This document shows, one piece after another, positions 17,546 to 25,381 of a stretch of DNA of 64,000 nt (the first letter of the stretch is position 1; every line of letters starts with the position of its first letter). Position numbers and translations under genes: made by a program. The stretch is from the NCBI GenBank assembly GCA_934591705.1, contig CAKTPM010000005.1, forward strand, positions 22,776 through 86,775, read 5' to 3'. Origin of the DNA: an uncultured Oscillospiraceae bacterium. Lineage in GTDB: Bacteria > Bacillota > Clostridia > Oscillospirales > Oscillospiraceae. The notes below the pieces were generated by a model, which worked only from the letters and a program-made list of their open reading frames with translations, did not search any database and was not told the origin of the DNA.

Positions 17546-18466
17546 TCAGCCCTCCACCAGGCGCACCTCCGGCTCCAGAAGGACGCCGCTTTCCTGCAGC
17601 ACCCGCTCCCGGACCTGCCGGATGAGCTCCCGGACATCCGCCGCCGCGGCGCCGCCGGTATTCACCACGAAGCCCGCGTGCTTGCACGAGACCTGGGCCC
17701 CGCCCACGGCCAGGCCCTTGCAGCCCGCCGCCTCGATGAGCCGGCCGGCAAAGTCCCCCTGGGGGCGCTTGAAGGTGCTGCCCGCGCTGGGAAGCTCCAA
17801 CGGCTGTGAGGCCTTTCTCCTTGCCATCAGCTCGTCCATCTCTTTTCGTATCTCCTCCGGGTCGCCGGGCTGCAGGGTCAGCTTCACCCCCAGCACCACC
17901 GCCTCCGGATGGTCCGTCAGCAGGCTGCGGCGGTAGGAAAAGGCCATTTCCTCCCCGGTGAGGGTCTTGACGCCCTCCTCCGGGAAGAGCACCGTGACGG
18001 CGCTGACCACATTTTTCATCTCGCCGCCGTAGGCCCCGGCGTTCATCACGATGCCGCCGCCCACGCTGCCGGGGATGCCGTGGGCAAAGGCCAGGCCCGC
18101 AAGGCCCTTTTTCTGCGCAAAAACGGCGACATTGGCAAGTGAGGCGCCGCATTCCGCCGTGATCTCGTTTTCATCCGCGCCCTGTGCCACCCCGGTCATA
18201 TCCCGGGTGCAGATCACCAGGCGCTCCAAGCCCTCATCGGGGAAAAGCACATTGGTGCCGTTGCCCAGCAAAAAGGGCCGGGCTCCTAATTCTAGCGCCC
18301 GGGCCAGCAGCAGCACCAGCTCCTCCCCGCTGCGGGGAAGGGCCATGCGCCGGGCCGGGCCGCCGATGCGGAAGGACGAATGGCGGCTCAGGGGCTCCTC
18401 CCGCAAAAGCCGCATATCCGGCAGATAGTCCTGCGCCCAATTATCCAATTCCTTTATCCAGGACAT
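17546..18466 (-). CDS. murB: UDP-N-acetylmuramate dehydrogenase
   Basis: FAD enzyme that reduces UDP-GlcNAc-enolpyruvate to UDP-MurNAc in peptidoglycan synthesis. The 306-residue protein shows HSSFRIGGPARRMALP, LLGNGTNVLFPDEG, GIPGSVGGGIVMNAGAYGGE and LPSAGSTFKRP (active-site serine), typical of type IIb MurB of Gram-positive bacteria. The ATG at 18466 has GGGGGGAGG upstream; a TTG five codons earlier is less likely. Confidence 0.95.
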   Translation of the reverse strand: MSWIKELDNWAQDYLPDMRLLREEPLSRHSSFRIGGPARRMALPRSGEELVLLLARALELGARPFLLGNGTNVLFPDEGLERLVICTRDMTGVAQGADENEITAECGASLANVAVFAQKKGLAGLAFAHGIPGSVGGGIVMNAGAYGGEMKNVVSAVTVLFPEEGVKTLTGEEMAFSYRRSLLTDHPEAVVLGVKLTLQPGDPEEIRKEMDELMARRKASQPLELPSAGSTFKRPQGDFAGRLIEAAGCKGLAVGGAQVSCKHAGFVVNTGGAAAADVRELIRQVRERVLQESGVLLEPEVRLVEG

Positions 18467-18482
18467 AATACCTCCCCCCAAA

Positions 18483-19460
18483 TCAAAGCCCCGCGGTGCT
18501 CTGCCGCTTTTTCTTACCCAGAAGGGCCGCGCCCAGCATACCGGCGTCAGTGCCCAGCTCCGCCTTTACGATGCGGGTGCGCTTCGTCGCCTGGCAGGGG
18601 ATGCTCTCCCGGGCCACCCGCTCCCGCAGGGGCAGCAGCAGCTGGGCGTCCTCCTCATTGCTGACGCCGCCGCCGATGGCCAGGGTGTCCGGTTGGAAGA
18701 TGTTCACCAGGTTCACGATGCCCGCCGTCAGGTAGTCCAGATAGTCCGCGCACACCTGCTTGCCCACCGGGCACCCGGCCCGGGCCGCCATAAAGGCGGA
18801 CTGGCCGGAGACATGGTGGTCGTTCTCGGCGATGATCCCGGCCATGATGCTCTCGGGGTTTTCCTCCAAATAGCGGGTGGTCAGGCGCTTGAGGGCGCTG
18901 GCGGAGGCATAGCGCTCCCAGCAGCCCCGGCGTCCGCAGGGACAGGGCTCGCCATTCAGGGCGATGGACATGTGCCCTACCTCGCCGGCCATGCCGTTGG
19001 AGCCGTGGAAGATCTTGCCGTTGTGGATGATGCCGCCGCCGATGCCGGTGCCCAGCGTCACGGTGACGAACCGCTTGCTCCGGCGGCCGGCGCCCAGGTG
19101 ATACTCCGCCAGGGCGGCGCAGTTGGCGTCGTTCTCCAGATAGAGTGGCAGTGCGGAATAGCGGTGGAACATCCGCCGCAGGGGCACATTGCGCAGGGGC
19201 AGGTTGCAGGTATAGAGGATGCTGCCGCTGCGTATCTCCACGGCGCCGGGGCAGCCCACTCCCACGGAGGCGATGTCCTCCGGGGCGCACCCTGCCTCCG
19301 CGCACATGGCCATGCACAGCTCGTAGATGATCCGGGCCAGCATGACGGCGTCCGCGATCTCCGCCACCTTCATTTTTTTGGTGGCCAGCACCTCGCCCCG
19401 CTCGGAGACGAGTCCGGCCTTCAGGTTGGTCCCACCGATATCGATCCCTACATACATCAT
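18483..19460 (-). CDS. glcK: ROK family glucokinase
   Basis: Cytosolic kinase that phosphorylates glucose with ATP. The 325-residue protein has the phosphate-binding motif GIDIGGTNLKAG, the ROK signature around LGTGIGGGIIHNGKI and the zinc motif CPCGRRGCWERYAS. Its place directly behind hprK and before murB links sugar phosphorylation with the HPr kinase. The start overlaps the hprK stop; a second ATG directly follows the first. A ROK-type fructokinase or N-acetylmannosamine kinase is the alternative. Confidence 0.88.
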   Translation of the reverse strand: MMYVGIDIGGTNLKAGLVSERGEVLATKKMKVAEIADAVMLARIIYELCMAMCAEAGCAPEDIASVGVGCPGAVEIRSGSILYTCNLPLRNVPLRRMFHRYSALPLYLENDANCAALAEYHLGAGRRSKRFVTVTLGTGIGGGIIHNGKIFHGSNGMAGEVGHMSIALNGEPCPCGRRGCWERYASASALKRLTTRYLEENPESIMAGIIAENDHHVSGQSAFMAARAGCPVGKQVCADYLDYLTAGIVNLVNIFQPDTLAIGGGVSNEEDAQLLLPLRERVARESIPCQATKRTRIVKAELGTDAGMLGAALLGKKKRQSTAGL

Positions 19461-20416
19461 GCCTCCGCAGAGCCCTCCTTCGTCATGGCGTCGATCCGCG
19501 CGTCAAACTGCTGGGCAAAGTCCATGCCGGAGTTGACATGGTAGCGCATCTGGCGGTTTTTCATGGTGGCGATCTCCACGATGCCGGCCAGGTTCCGGCC
19601 CGGCCGCACGGGTATGGTCATAAAGGGCAGCGGCACATCCAGGATGGTGTGCTTCTCCTCCCCCAGGCCCAGGCGGTCATAGAACTTGCCGTCCTGCCAC
19701 TGCTCCAATTGGATCACAAGGTCGATCTCCGTTTCAAACTGCACGGCGCCCATGCCGAAGAGCTGCTTGACATCGATGACGCCGATGCCACGGATCTCGA
19801 TATAATGGCGGATCAGCTCCGGCGCCGTGCCGTAGATGCTGTCAGACACCCGCCAGATATCCACGGCATCGTCTGCCACCAGCCGGTGGCCCCGCTTTAG
19901 GAGCTCAATGGCCGTCTCGCTCTTGCCCACGCCGCTGTCGCCCAGCAGCAGAACGCCCTGGCCGTAGATGTTCATCAGAACGCCGTGGCGGGTGATCTGG
20001 GGCGCCAGGGCCCGGTTGAGGTAGTCGATGGCCTGGGAGGTGACGGAGACGGTGTCCAGCCCCGTGCGCAGCACCGTGCGGTCGTGCTTCCGGGCCGACT
20101 CCAACAGCTCGGGAAACACGCCCATGTTCCGGGCCACGATCAGGGCCGGGATGTGGTAGGTGAAAAAGCGGTCAAAGACCTCCCGGCGCTCATGCTCCGT
20201 CATCCGCTGCAGAAACTGCATCTCCGCCATGCCCAGCACCTGCAGGCGCTTTTCATCGAAGTAGTCGAAAAAGCCCACCAGCTGCAGGGCGGGGCGGTTC
20301 AGATCCGCCACCGAGATCACGGTCTCGTCGTATTTTGTGCTGCGGTACAGCACCTCCAGCCCGCAGGCGGCGACCAATGCGCTCAGCTTGGCCGGTGTGC
20401 GTCTTACTTTCTCCAT
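19457..20416 (-). CDS. hprK: HPr kinase/phosphorylase
   Basis: Phosphorylates Ser46 of HPr in response to glycolytic intermediates and removes the phosphate again; the sensor of carbon catabolite repression in Firmicutes. The 319-residue protein has Walker A GDSGVGKSETAIELL, HRLVADDAVDIWR, and the C-terminal capping region RPGRNLAGIVEIATMKNRQM that matches the K3 segment. GAGGA precedes the ATG. It opens a seven- to eight-gene operon down to dnaE and DUF4364. Confidence 0.95.
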   Translation of the reverse strand: MEKVRRTPAKLSALVAACGLEVLYRSTKYDETVISVADLNRPALQLVGFFDYFDEKRLQVLGMAEMQFLQRMTEHERREVFDRFFTYHIPALIVARNMGVFPELLESARKHDRTVLRTGLDTVSVTSQAIDYLNRALAPQITRHGVLMNIYGQGVLLLGDSGVGKSETAIELLKRGHRLVADDAVDIWRVSDSIYGTAPELIRHYIEIRGIGVIDVKQLFGMGAVQFETEIDLVIQLEQWQDGKFYDRLGLGEEKHTILDVPLPFMTIPVRPGRNLAGIVEIATMKNRQMRYHVNSGMDFAQQFDARIDAMTKEGSAEA

Positions 20417-20473
20417 GGTGTCCTCGCTCTCCCGCAGGGCCTGCGCCCCACCGTCTTTGGAATATACTCTTTT

Positions 20474-20502
20474 ATTATACTATACCCCTTCGCCTTTCGC
20501 AA
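20474..20502 (-). promoter_or_regulatory. Sigma-A type promoter of the hprK operon
   Basis: TTGCGA and TATAAT on the minus strand with a 17-base spacer, about 60 bases upstream of hprK. Confidence 0.7.
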
Positions 20503-20546
20503 CTTGAACGGTGCAGAAATTTTTTTGATTTTTTGTCAAATAATGC

Positions 20547-20575
20547 TTGCATTTTATTGTTACTTCTGCTATTAT
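20547..20575 (+). promoter_or_regulatory. Sigma-A type promoter of rpmB
   Basis: TTGCAT and TATTAT with a 17-base spacer, about 60 bases upstream of rpmB. A 7 bp inverted repeat (TGCTTGC/GCAAGCA, 20582-20598) lies in the predicted 5' leader. Confidence 0.65.
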
Positions 20576-20636
20576 TTCTTTTGCTTGCGATGCAAGCATA
20601 GTTTTTTGATGTTACAACAGCAAGGAGGTGCAACGG

Positions 20637-20825
20637 ATGGCTAAATGCGAATTTTGCGACAAGGGCGTGACCTTCGGCATCAAGGTTTCCCACTCTCACA
20701 GACGCTCCAATCGTCCCTGGAAGCCCAATGTCAAGCGTGTCAAGGCCCTGATCAATGGTACGCCTCGCCATGTATATGTTTGTACCCGGTGCCTGCGTTC
20801 CGGTAAAGTTACCCGCGCGATTTGA
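20637..20825 (+). CDS. rpmB: 50S ribosomal protein L28
   Basis: A 62-residue ribosomal protein of the large subunit. It has the family pattern GVTFGIKVSHSHRRSNR and two cysteine pairs (CEFC near residue 4 and CTRC near residue 50), the zinc-binding form of L28. The ATG at 20637 has AAGGAGG with a typical spacing; a start three codons upstream is not needed. A terminator follows, and the gene is single. Confidence 0.95.
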   Translation: MAKCEFCDKGVTFGIKVSHSHRRSNRPWKPNVKRVKALINGTPRHVYVCTRCLRSGKVTRAI

Positions 20826-20845
20826 TAATAACATATGCTGTGCAA

Positions 20846-20878
20846 AAAGCTCTGTGGATTTTTCCACAGAGCTTTTTT
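20846..20878 (+). terminator. Bidirectional terminator between rpmB and the DUF2500 gene
   Basis: AAAGCTCTGTGGA and its complement form a 13 bp stem with a four-T loop, with T and A runs on both sides, between two convergent genes. Confidence 0.88.
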
Positions 20879-20896
20879 CTATGCGCTTTTTCCTGC

Positions 20897-21352
20897 TTAC
20901 CGCTCGGGGTCCCAATTCGCCTTTTTCCGGGTGCAAGCCCCTGCCGGCGGCTCCTCCGCCGGGCCCTCATAGGCCCGGCTTCCCTGCCTGTCAAAGCCCA
21001 GGTAACGGGTGCCCTGGAAGGTCAGCTCGCCGCTGTCGCCCTCCGCCAGCAGGCCGTATTCGCTGCCGCTCAGGCGCAGCTCCAGCCGCTCGCCGTTCTG
21101 AAGCTGAAAGGTCACATAGTAGGCGGTGGAGGTGGTGATATGCATCCCCCGGGCGCCGCCGCTGTGGTGGTGATGCACGCTGGTATTCTGCCGCTTGGCA
21201 ACCACCACAGCCGCCGCCGTCAGCCGGGGCGCTTTGTTGTTTCTGTGCCATGCGGCGACGCCCCGCACCGCCATGACGGCAAAGGCCGCGGCCACTATGC
21301 CGAAGATCAGATAGCATGCCCTCGTCACGAAAAGGCCGGTTTCGAATCCCAT
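20897..21352 (-). CDS. DUF2500 family membrane protein
   Basis: A 151-residue protein with one N-terminal membrane segment (about residues 10-30) and a soluble domain. The pattern KRQNTSVHHHHSGGA followed by YYVTFQLQNGERLELRLSG and GLLAEGDSGELTFQGTRYLG is typical of DUF2500. Function is unknown in the family. It lies downstream of the helicase gene by 31 bases and could be cotranscribed with it. Confidence 0.85.
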   Translation of the reverse strand: MGFETGLFVTRACYLIFGIVAAAFAVMAVRGVAAWHRNNKAPRLTAAAVVVAKRQNTSVHHHHSGGARGMHITTSTAYYVTFQLQNGERLELRLSGSEYGLLAEGDSGELTFQGTRYLGFDRQGSRAYEGPAEEPPAGACTRKKANWDPER

Positions 21353-21383
21353 ACTGTGCCTCCCTTCTTCTATATGCTTCTTT

Positions 21384-23819
21384 TTACTTCACCGTCAAAT
21401 GCTTCGCCGCGGCCTTGAGCATCAGCTTCTTTACGCCCACGCCGTCAAAGGCGATCTCGATGAGGGCGTCGCCGCCCATGGGCCGCACGGAGAGCACCAT
21501 GCCCTTGCCGAAGGCGCTGTGGGTCACGCTCTGCCCCGGCTGGATGTCGGGCAGCGGGGTCTCGGCAGCCGCCGGTGCCCTGCGGGCGGAGGCCGCCGCG
21601 GACCGGGCCGTACCGGGCCGCCGGCGCTCTGCCTGGATGTCGATGCTCCGGGCGTAGCCGCCGTCCTGGATATAGTCGTCGCTCCAGTGGCGCTCCGGAC
21701 GGGGCTCGGGCTTCCCCAGCCACTCCATACACGCCTCCGGTATCTCGCTTAAAAACCGGGAGGGCATGTTGGGAGTGGTGCGGCCGAAGAGCATCCGCTG
21801 CCGGGCATTGGTCATGGTGAGCTTTTTCATGGCCCGGGTCATGGCCACATAGCACAGCCGCCGCTCCTCCTCCATCTCCTCTTCCTCCGCCATGGCGCGA
21901 TTGCCGGGAAAGACCCCCTCCTCCATGCCGGAGACGAAGACCTGGGGGAACTCCAGGCCCTTGGCACTGTGGACGGTCATCATCACCACGCAGTTGTCCC
22001 CTGCCGCGGCGTCGTCCAGATCCGTATAGAGGGCCACCTCGTCCAGGAATCCGGCAAGCGTCGGATCCTCCGGGTCGTTGTCCAGAAAGGCGTGGATGCT
22101 GGAGCTGAGCTCCTCCACATTCTCCAGCCGCCCCCGGGACTCCAGATCGTCCTTCTCCTTCAGCATGGCGGTGTAGCCGGTCTTTTCGCAGACCTTTTCA
22201 TAGTAGCCCACCAGGTCGCTGTTATCCAGCTCCGCCTGCAGTTGTGCGATAAGGGCTGCAAAGGATTCCATCTTTACAGCAGCGCTCTTCAGCTCCGGGT
22301 AGCTGCCGGCATTTTTCACCACCTCGAAGAGGGAGCTCCCCTCCTCGGCGGCGATGAGCTGGGCCTTGTCCACGGAGGTCTGGCCGATCTTTCGGGCCGG
22401 GACATTGATGATGCGCCGCAGACGCAGATCGTCGGCGGGATTGTTGATGACGCACAGATAGGCCAGCATATCCTTGACCTCGGCCCGGTCGAAGTATTTC
22501 ATCCCGCCGAAGATCTTATAGGGAACGCCGTTGCGCTTGAAGGCGTATTCCAGGGCGTTGGACTGGGCGTTCATGCGGTAGAGCACCGCGTGATCCCTCC
22601 AGCTTGCCCCTCGGTTGTAGCTCATCATGATCTGGCCTACGATGTAGTTTGCCTCGTCACTCTCATTGAAGCAGGTCTTCACCGTCACAAGCTCCCCGGC
22701 GCCGTTGTCCGTCCAGAGGGTCTTGCCCTTGCGGCCCCGGTTGTTGCGGATCACCGCGTTGGCGGCGTCCAAGATGTGCTGGGTGCTGCGGTAGTTCTGC
22801 TCCAGACGGATGGTCCGGGCATGGCGGTAGTCCTTTTCAAAGCCCAGGATGTTCTCGATATTCGCCCCCCGGAAGCGGTAGATGCTCTGGTCGTCATCGC
22901 CCACCACGCAGATGTTCTCATACTCCCCTGCCAGCAGGTGGGCCAGCAGGTATTGCAGGTGGTTGGTATCCTGGTACTCGTCAATGAGCACATAGCGGAA
23001 CCGGTGCTGATAGTAGGCCAGGGTCTCGGGGCTGCTCTGCAGCAGGCGCACCGTGTGCAGGATGATGTCGTCAAAGTCCAGGGCGTTGGCGTCCCAGAGC
23101 TTTTTATTGTAAAGTGCATATACTTTACCGATCCGCTGCCTGCGCCAATCCCCCATGGTGTCCGCCTGCTTTTGATAGGCGGATGGGTCCACCATAGCGT
23201 CCTTGGCGTTGGAGATGGCGGAGAGCACCTCCCGGGGCGGAAAGGTCTTTTCCTCCAGGGACAGCTCCTTGAGGCAGTCCTTGATGAGGCGCTTGGCATC
23301 GTCGGTATCGTAGATGGTGAAATCCCGGGACAGGCCAAGCTTATCGATGTCCCGCCGCAGGATGCGCACGCAGGCGCTGTGGAAGGTGCAGGCCCACACA
23401 TCCCGGGAGACCGCCGGGCCGAGCATGCGCTCCAGGCGCTCCTTGAGCTCGTTGGCCGCCTTGTTGGTAAAGGTGATGGCCAGTATCTCCCAGGGCCGGG
23501 CGGGCTCCACCGCGCAGAGATATTCCATCAGCGGACGCATCTCCTCCCGGGGACTTTGGGCGTACTGCTCCAGCAGCTCCGCGGCATCCTCGCTGACAGG
23601 GACCGTCAGCTCCTCCGTGTCGCTCCCCCGGCCGAAGCGCAGGAGGTTGGCAATGCGGTGGATGAGCACCGTGGTCTTGCCGGAGCCGGCGCCCGCCAGC
23701 AGCAGAAGCGGCCCCTGGGTGGCCAAAACCCCCTGCCGCTGCATGGGATTCAGGTTTTTATATTCTGCGGCAATGGCCGCCGTTCTCGCCTCTATAAATC
23801 TTTTTTCCAATTCCGTCAT
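21384..23819 (-). CDS. pcrA: ATP-dependent DNA helicase, PcrA/UvrD type
   Basis: Superfamily 1A 3'-5' helicase for excision repair and for clearing replication obstacles. The 811-residue protein has motif I LAGAGSGKTTVL, motif II YVLIDEYQDTNHLQ, QSIYRFRGA, LEQNYRSTQHIL and motif VI ERRLCYVAMTRA, and a C-terminal domain ending in a PcrA-like basic tail (SVTHSAFGKGMVLSV). The ATG at 23819 has GAGGA seven bases upstream. A promoter lies upstream, back to back with a LexA-type controlled promoter. Confidence 0.93.
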   Translation of the reverse strand: MTELEKRFIEARTAAIAAEYKNLNPMQRQGVLATQGPLLLLAGAGSGKTTVLIHRIANLLRFGRGSDTEELTVPVSEDAAELLEQYAQSPREEMRPLMEYLCAVEPARPWEILAITFTNKAANELKERLERMLGPAVSRDVWACTFHSACVRILRRDIDKLGLSRDFTIYDTDDAKRLIKDCLKELSLEEKTFPPREVLSAISNAKDAMVDPSAYQKQADTMGDWRRQRIGKVYALYNKKLWDANALDFDDIILHTVRLLQSSPETLAYYQHRFRYVLIDEYQDTNHLQYLLAHLLAGEYENICVVGDDDQSIYRFRGANIENILGFEKDYRHARTIRLEQNYRSTQHILDAANAVIRNNRGRKGKTLWTDNGAGELVTVKTCFNESDEANYIVGQIMMSYNRGASWRDHAVLYRMNAQSNALEYAFKRNGVPYKIFGGMKYFDRAEVKDMLAYLCVINNPADDLRLRRIINVPARKIGQTSVDKAQLIAAEEGSSLFEVVKNAGSYPELKSAAVKMESFAALIAQLQAELDNSDLVGYYEKVCEKTGYTAMLKEKDDLESRGRLENVEELSSSIHAFLDNDPEDPTLAGFLDEVALYTDLDDAAAGDNCVVMMTVHSAKGLEFPQVFVSGMEEGVFPGNRAMAEEEEMEEERRLCYVAMTRAMKKLTMTNARQRMLFGRTTPNMPSRFLSEIPEACMEWLGKPEPRPERHWSDDYIQDGGYARSIDIQAERRRPGTARSAAASARRAPAAAETPLPDIQPGQSVTHSAFGKGMVLSVRPMGGDALIEIAFDGVGVKKLMLKAAAKHLTVK

Positions 23820-23853
23820 GGTGATGTCCTCTACAAATTGTGGTCTTGCTTTC

Positions 23854-23882
23854 ATTTTAATACAAAATCCTGCGCAGGTCAA
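23854..23882 (-). promoter_or_regulatory. Sigma-A type promoter of the helicase gene
   Basis: On the minus strand TTGACC and TAAAAT are separated by exactly 17 bases; the inferred start of transcription is about 25 bases before the ATG at 23819. This excludes in-frame ATGs further upstream. Confidence 0.75.
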
Positions 23883-23922
23883 CACAGTTTGCAGAAATTC
23901 GCATTTTTGTTCTATTTTTTTA

Positions 23923-23951
23923 TTGACAAGAACGCTCGTTCGATATATAAT
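23923..23951 (+). promoter_or_regulatory. Consensus sigma-A promoter of the DNA-damage cassette
   Basis: Perfect TTGACA (23923-23928) and TATAAT (23946-23951) with a 17-base spacer. The spacer contains a LexA-type operator, so this very strong promoter is probably kept silent and released on DNA damage. Confidence 0.85.
23930..23941 (+). promoter_or_regulatory. LexA (SOS) box in the promoter spacer
   Basis: GAACGCTCGTTC fits the Gram-positive LexA/DinR consensus GAACN4GTTC exactly. It sits between the -35 and -10 elements, the classic position for repression. Confidence 0.75.
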
Positions 23952-23964
23952 GACAGCATAAATA

Positions 23965-23976
23965 GAACGCTTGTTT
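23965..23976 (+). promoter_or_regulatory. Second, one-mismatch LexA-type box
   Basis: GAACGCTTGTTT differs from GAACN4GTTC in the last base only and has nearly the same centre as the first box, 35 bases downstream, at the predicted start of the transcript. Confidence 0.5.
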
Positions 23977-23991
23977 TTAGGAGGTCATATC

Positions 23992-24105
23992 ATGTCAGCT
24001 ATAACCTATATCATCATCGTTCTCGGCGCCGCCTCCGTATCCGTCAATATCATGCGCTTTGTGGAGCGGGTGCAGCAGCCCCGCCGGCGCCGCCGCACGG
24101 TATAG
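23992..24105 (+). CDS. 37-residue membrane peptide, first gene of the SOS-type cassette
   Basis: A short reading frame with AGGAGG seven bases before the ATG, directly behind the LexA-controlled promoter. The peptide has a hydrophobic N-terminal half (AITYIIIVLGAASVSVNIM), enough for one membrane pass, and a basic tail (five consecutive Arg near the end). It ends three bases before the next ATG. No family is recognised. Small membrane peptides in SOS operons act as cell division inhibitors (Caulobacter SidA) or toxins (TisB), so such a role is possible, but it could also be a leader that couples translation. Confidence 0.6.
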   Translation: MSAITYIIIVLGAASVSVNIMRFVERVQQPRRRRRTV

Positions 24106-24108
24106 GCC

Positions 24109-25377
24109 ATGGACCTTTTGGAGAAGCTGGAGATCCTCTCCGACGCCGCCAAGTATGATGCGGCGTGTACCTCCAGCGGTGTGCGCCGGGGCTTCGTGCC
24201 GGGAAAGGTGGGCAATACCACCTCCTCCATCGCCGGCTGCTGCCACAGCTTTTCGGCGGACGGGCGGTGCATCACCCTGCTGAAGGTATTGATGACCAAC
24301 GCCTGCGCCTACGACTGTAGGTACTGCGTCAACCGCCGCAGCAATGACACCCGCCGGGCCGCCTTTACACCCCGGGAGCTGGCGGAGCTGACCATACAGT
24401 TTTACCGCCGCAACTATATTGAGGGGCTTTTCCTCTCCTCCGGGGTGCTGCGCTCCCCGGACTATACCACCGAGCGGATGATCGCCGCCCTGCGGCTGCT
24501 GCGGCAGGACTACGGCTTCAACGGCTACATCCACGCCAAGACCATCCCCGGCACCGCTCCGGAGCTGGTGCGGAAGCTGGGCTATCTGGCTGACCGCCTC
24601 AGCGTGAACATCGAGCTGCCCTCGGAGGCCGCCCTCAGTGCCCTGGCCCCGGATAAGTCCAAGTCCGCCATCCTGCGGCCCATGGGGCAGATCACCCGGC
24701 AGGTGCAGGAGAACCGGCAGGAGCTGGTGAAATACAAGCACGCCCCCGCCTTCGCCCCGGCGGGGCAGAGCACCCAGCTCATCGTGGGGGCCACCGGCGA
24801 CACGGACCGACACATCCTGCAGCTCACGGAGTCGCTCTATCAAAAATACCGCCTCAAGCGGGTGTTTTTCAGCGCTTATGTGCCGGTGGTGGAAAATGCC
24901 CTGCTCCCTGCCCCGGACACCAAGCCGCCCCTCCTCCGGGAGCACCGCCTCTACCAGGCGGACTGGCTGCTGCGGTTTTACGGCTTTTCCGCCTCGGAGC
25001 TCCTCAGCGACGACCAGCCGGACTTCGATCCGCTCCTGGACCCCAAGTGCACCTGGGCCCTTCGCCATCCGGCGTTTTTCCCGGTGGAGGTCATGACCGC
25101 CGGCTATGAGACCCTTCTGCGGGTGCCCGGCATCGGTCCCACCGGTGCAAGGCGCATCTGCGCCGCCCGGCGGCAGAGCCGCCTGCGCCCGGAGGATTTA
25201 AAAAAGCTGGGTGTGGTGATGAAGCGGGCCCAGTTCTTCATCACCTGCGGCGGCAAAGCAGCGGAGGGCCTGCGGTTTTCCCCGGAGACCCTGCCCGGGC
25301 AGCTGGCCTACCTGGAGCGGGGCCGTCTGCCCCAGGCATTTCCGGAGCAGCTGTCCCTTTTCGATGCAGTGGGGTGA
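24109..25377 (+). CDS. Putative DNA modification/repair radical SAM protein (TIGR03916 type)
   Basis: A 422-residue radical SAM enzyme. The cluster-binding motif CX3CX2C is seen as CAYDCRYC (Cys66, Cys70, Cys73). The N-terminus has further cysteines (Cys20, Cys44, Cys45, Cys54). The C-terminal region LLRVPGIGPTGARRICAARR is a helix-hairpin-helix DNA-binding motif. The family is known for being linked to DUF4130/uracil-DNA glycosylase-like proteins and is thought to act on DNA; the reaction is unknown. Here it is followed by its DUF4130 partner after four bases and preceded by a LexA-type promoter, which supports a damage-response role. Confidence 0.88.
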   Translation: MDLLEKLEILSDAAKYDAACTSSGVRRGFVPGKVGNTTSSIAGCCHSFSADGRCITLLKVLMTNACAYDCRYCVNRRSNDTRRAAFTPRELAELTIQFYRRNYIEGLFLSSGVLRSPDYTTERMIAALRLLRQDYGFNGYIHAKTIPGTAPELVRKLGYLADRLSVNIELPSEAALSALAPDKSKSAILRPMGQITRQVQENRQELVKYKHAPAFAPAGQSTQLIVGATGDTDRHILQLTESLYQKYRLKRVFFSAYVPVVENALLPAPDTKPPLLREHRLYQADWLLRFYGFSASELLSDDQPDFDPLLDPKCTWALRHPAFFPVEVMTAGYETLLRVPGIGPTGARRICAARRQSRLRPEDLKKLGVVMKRAQFFITCGGKAAEGLRFSPETLPGQLAYLERGRLPQAFPEQLSLFDAVG

Positions 25378-25381
25378 GAGC

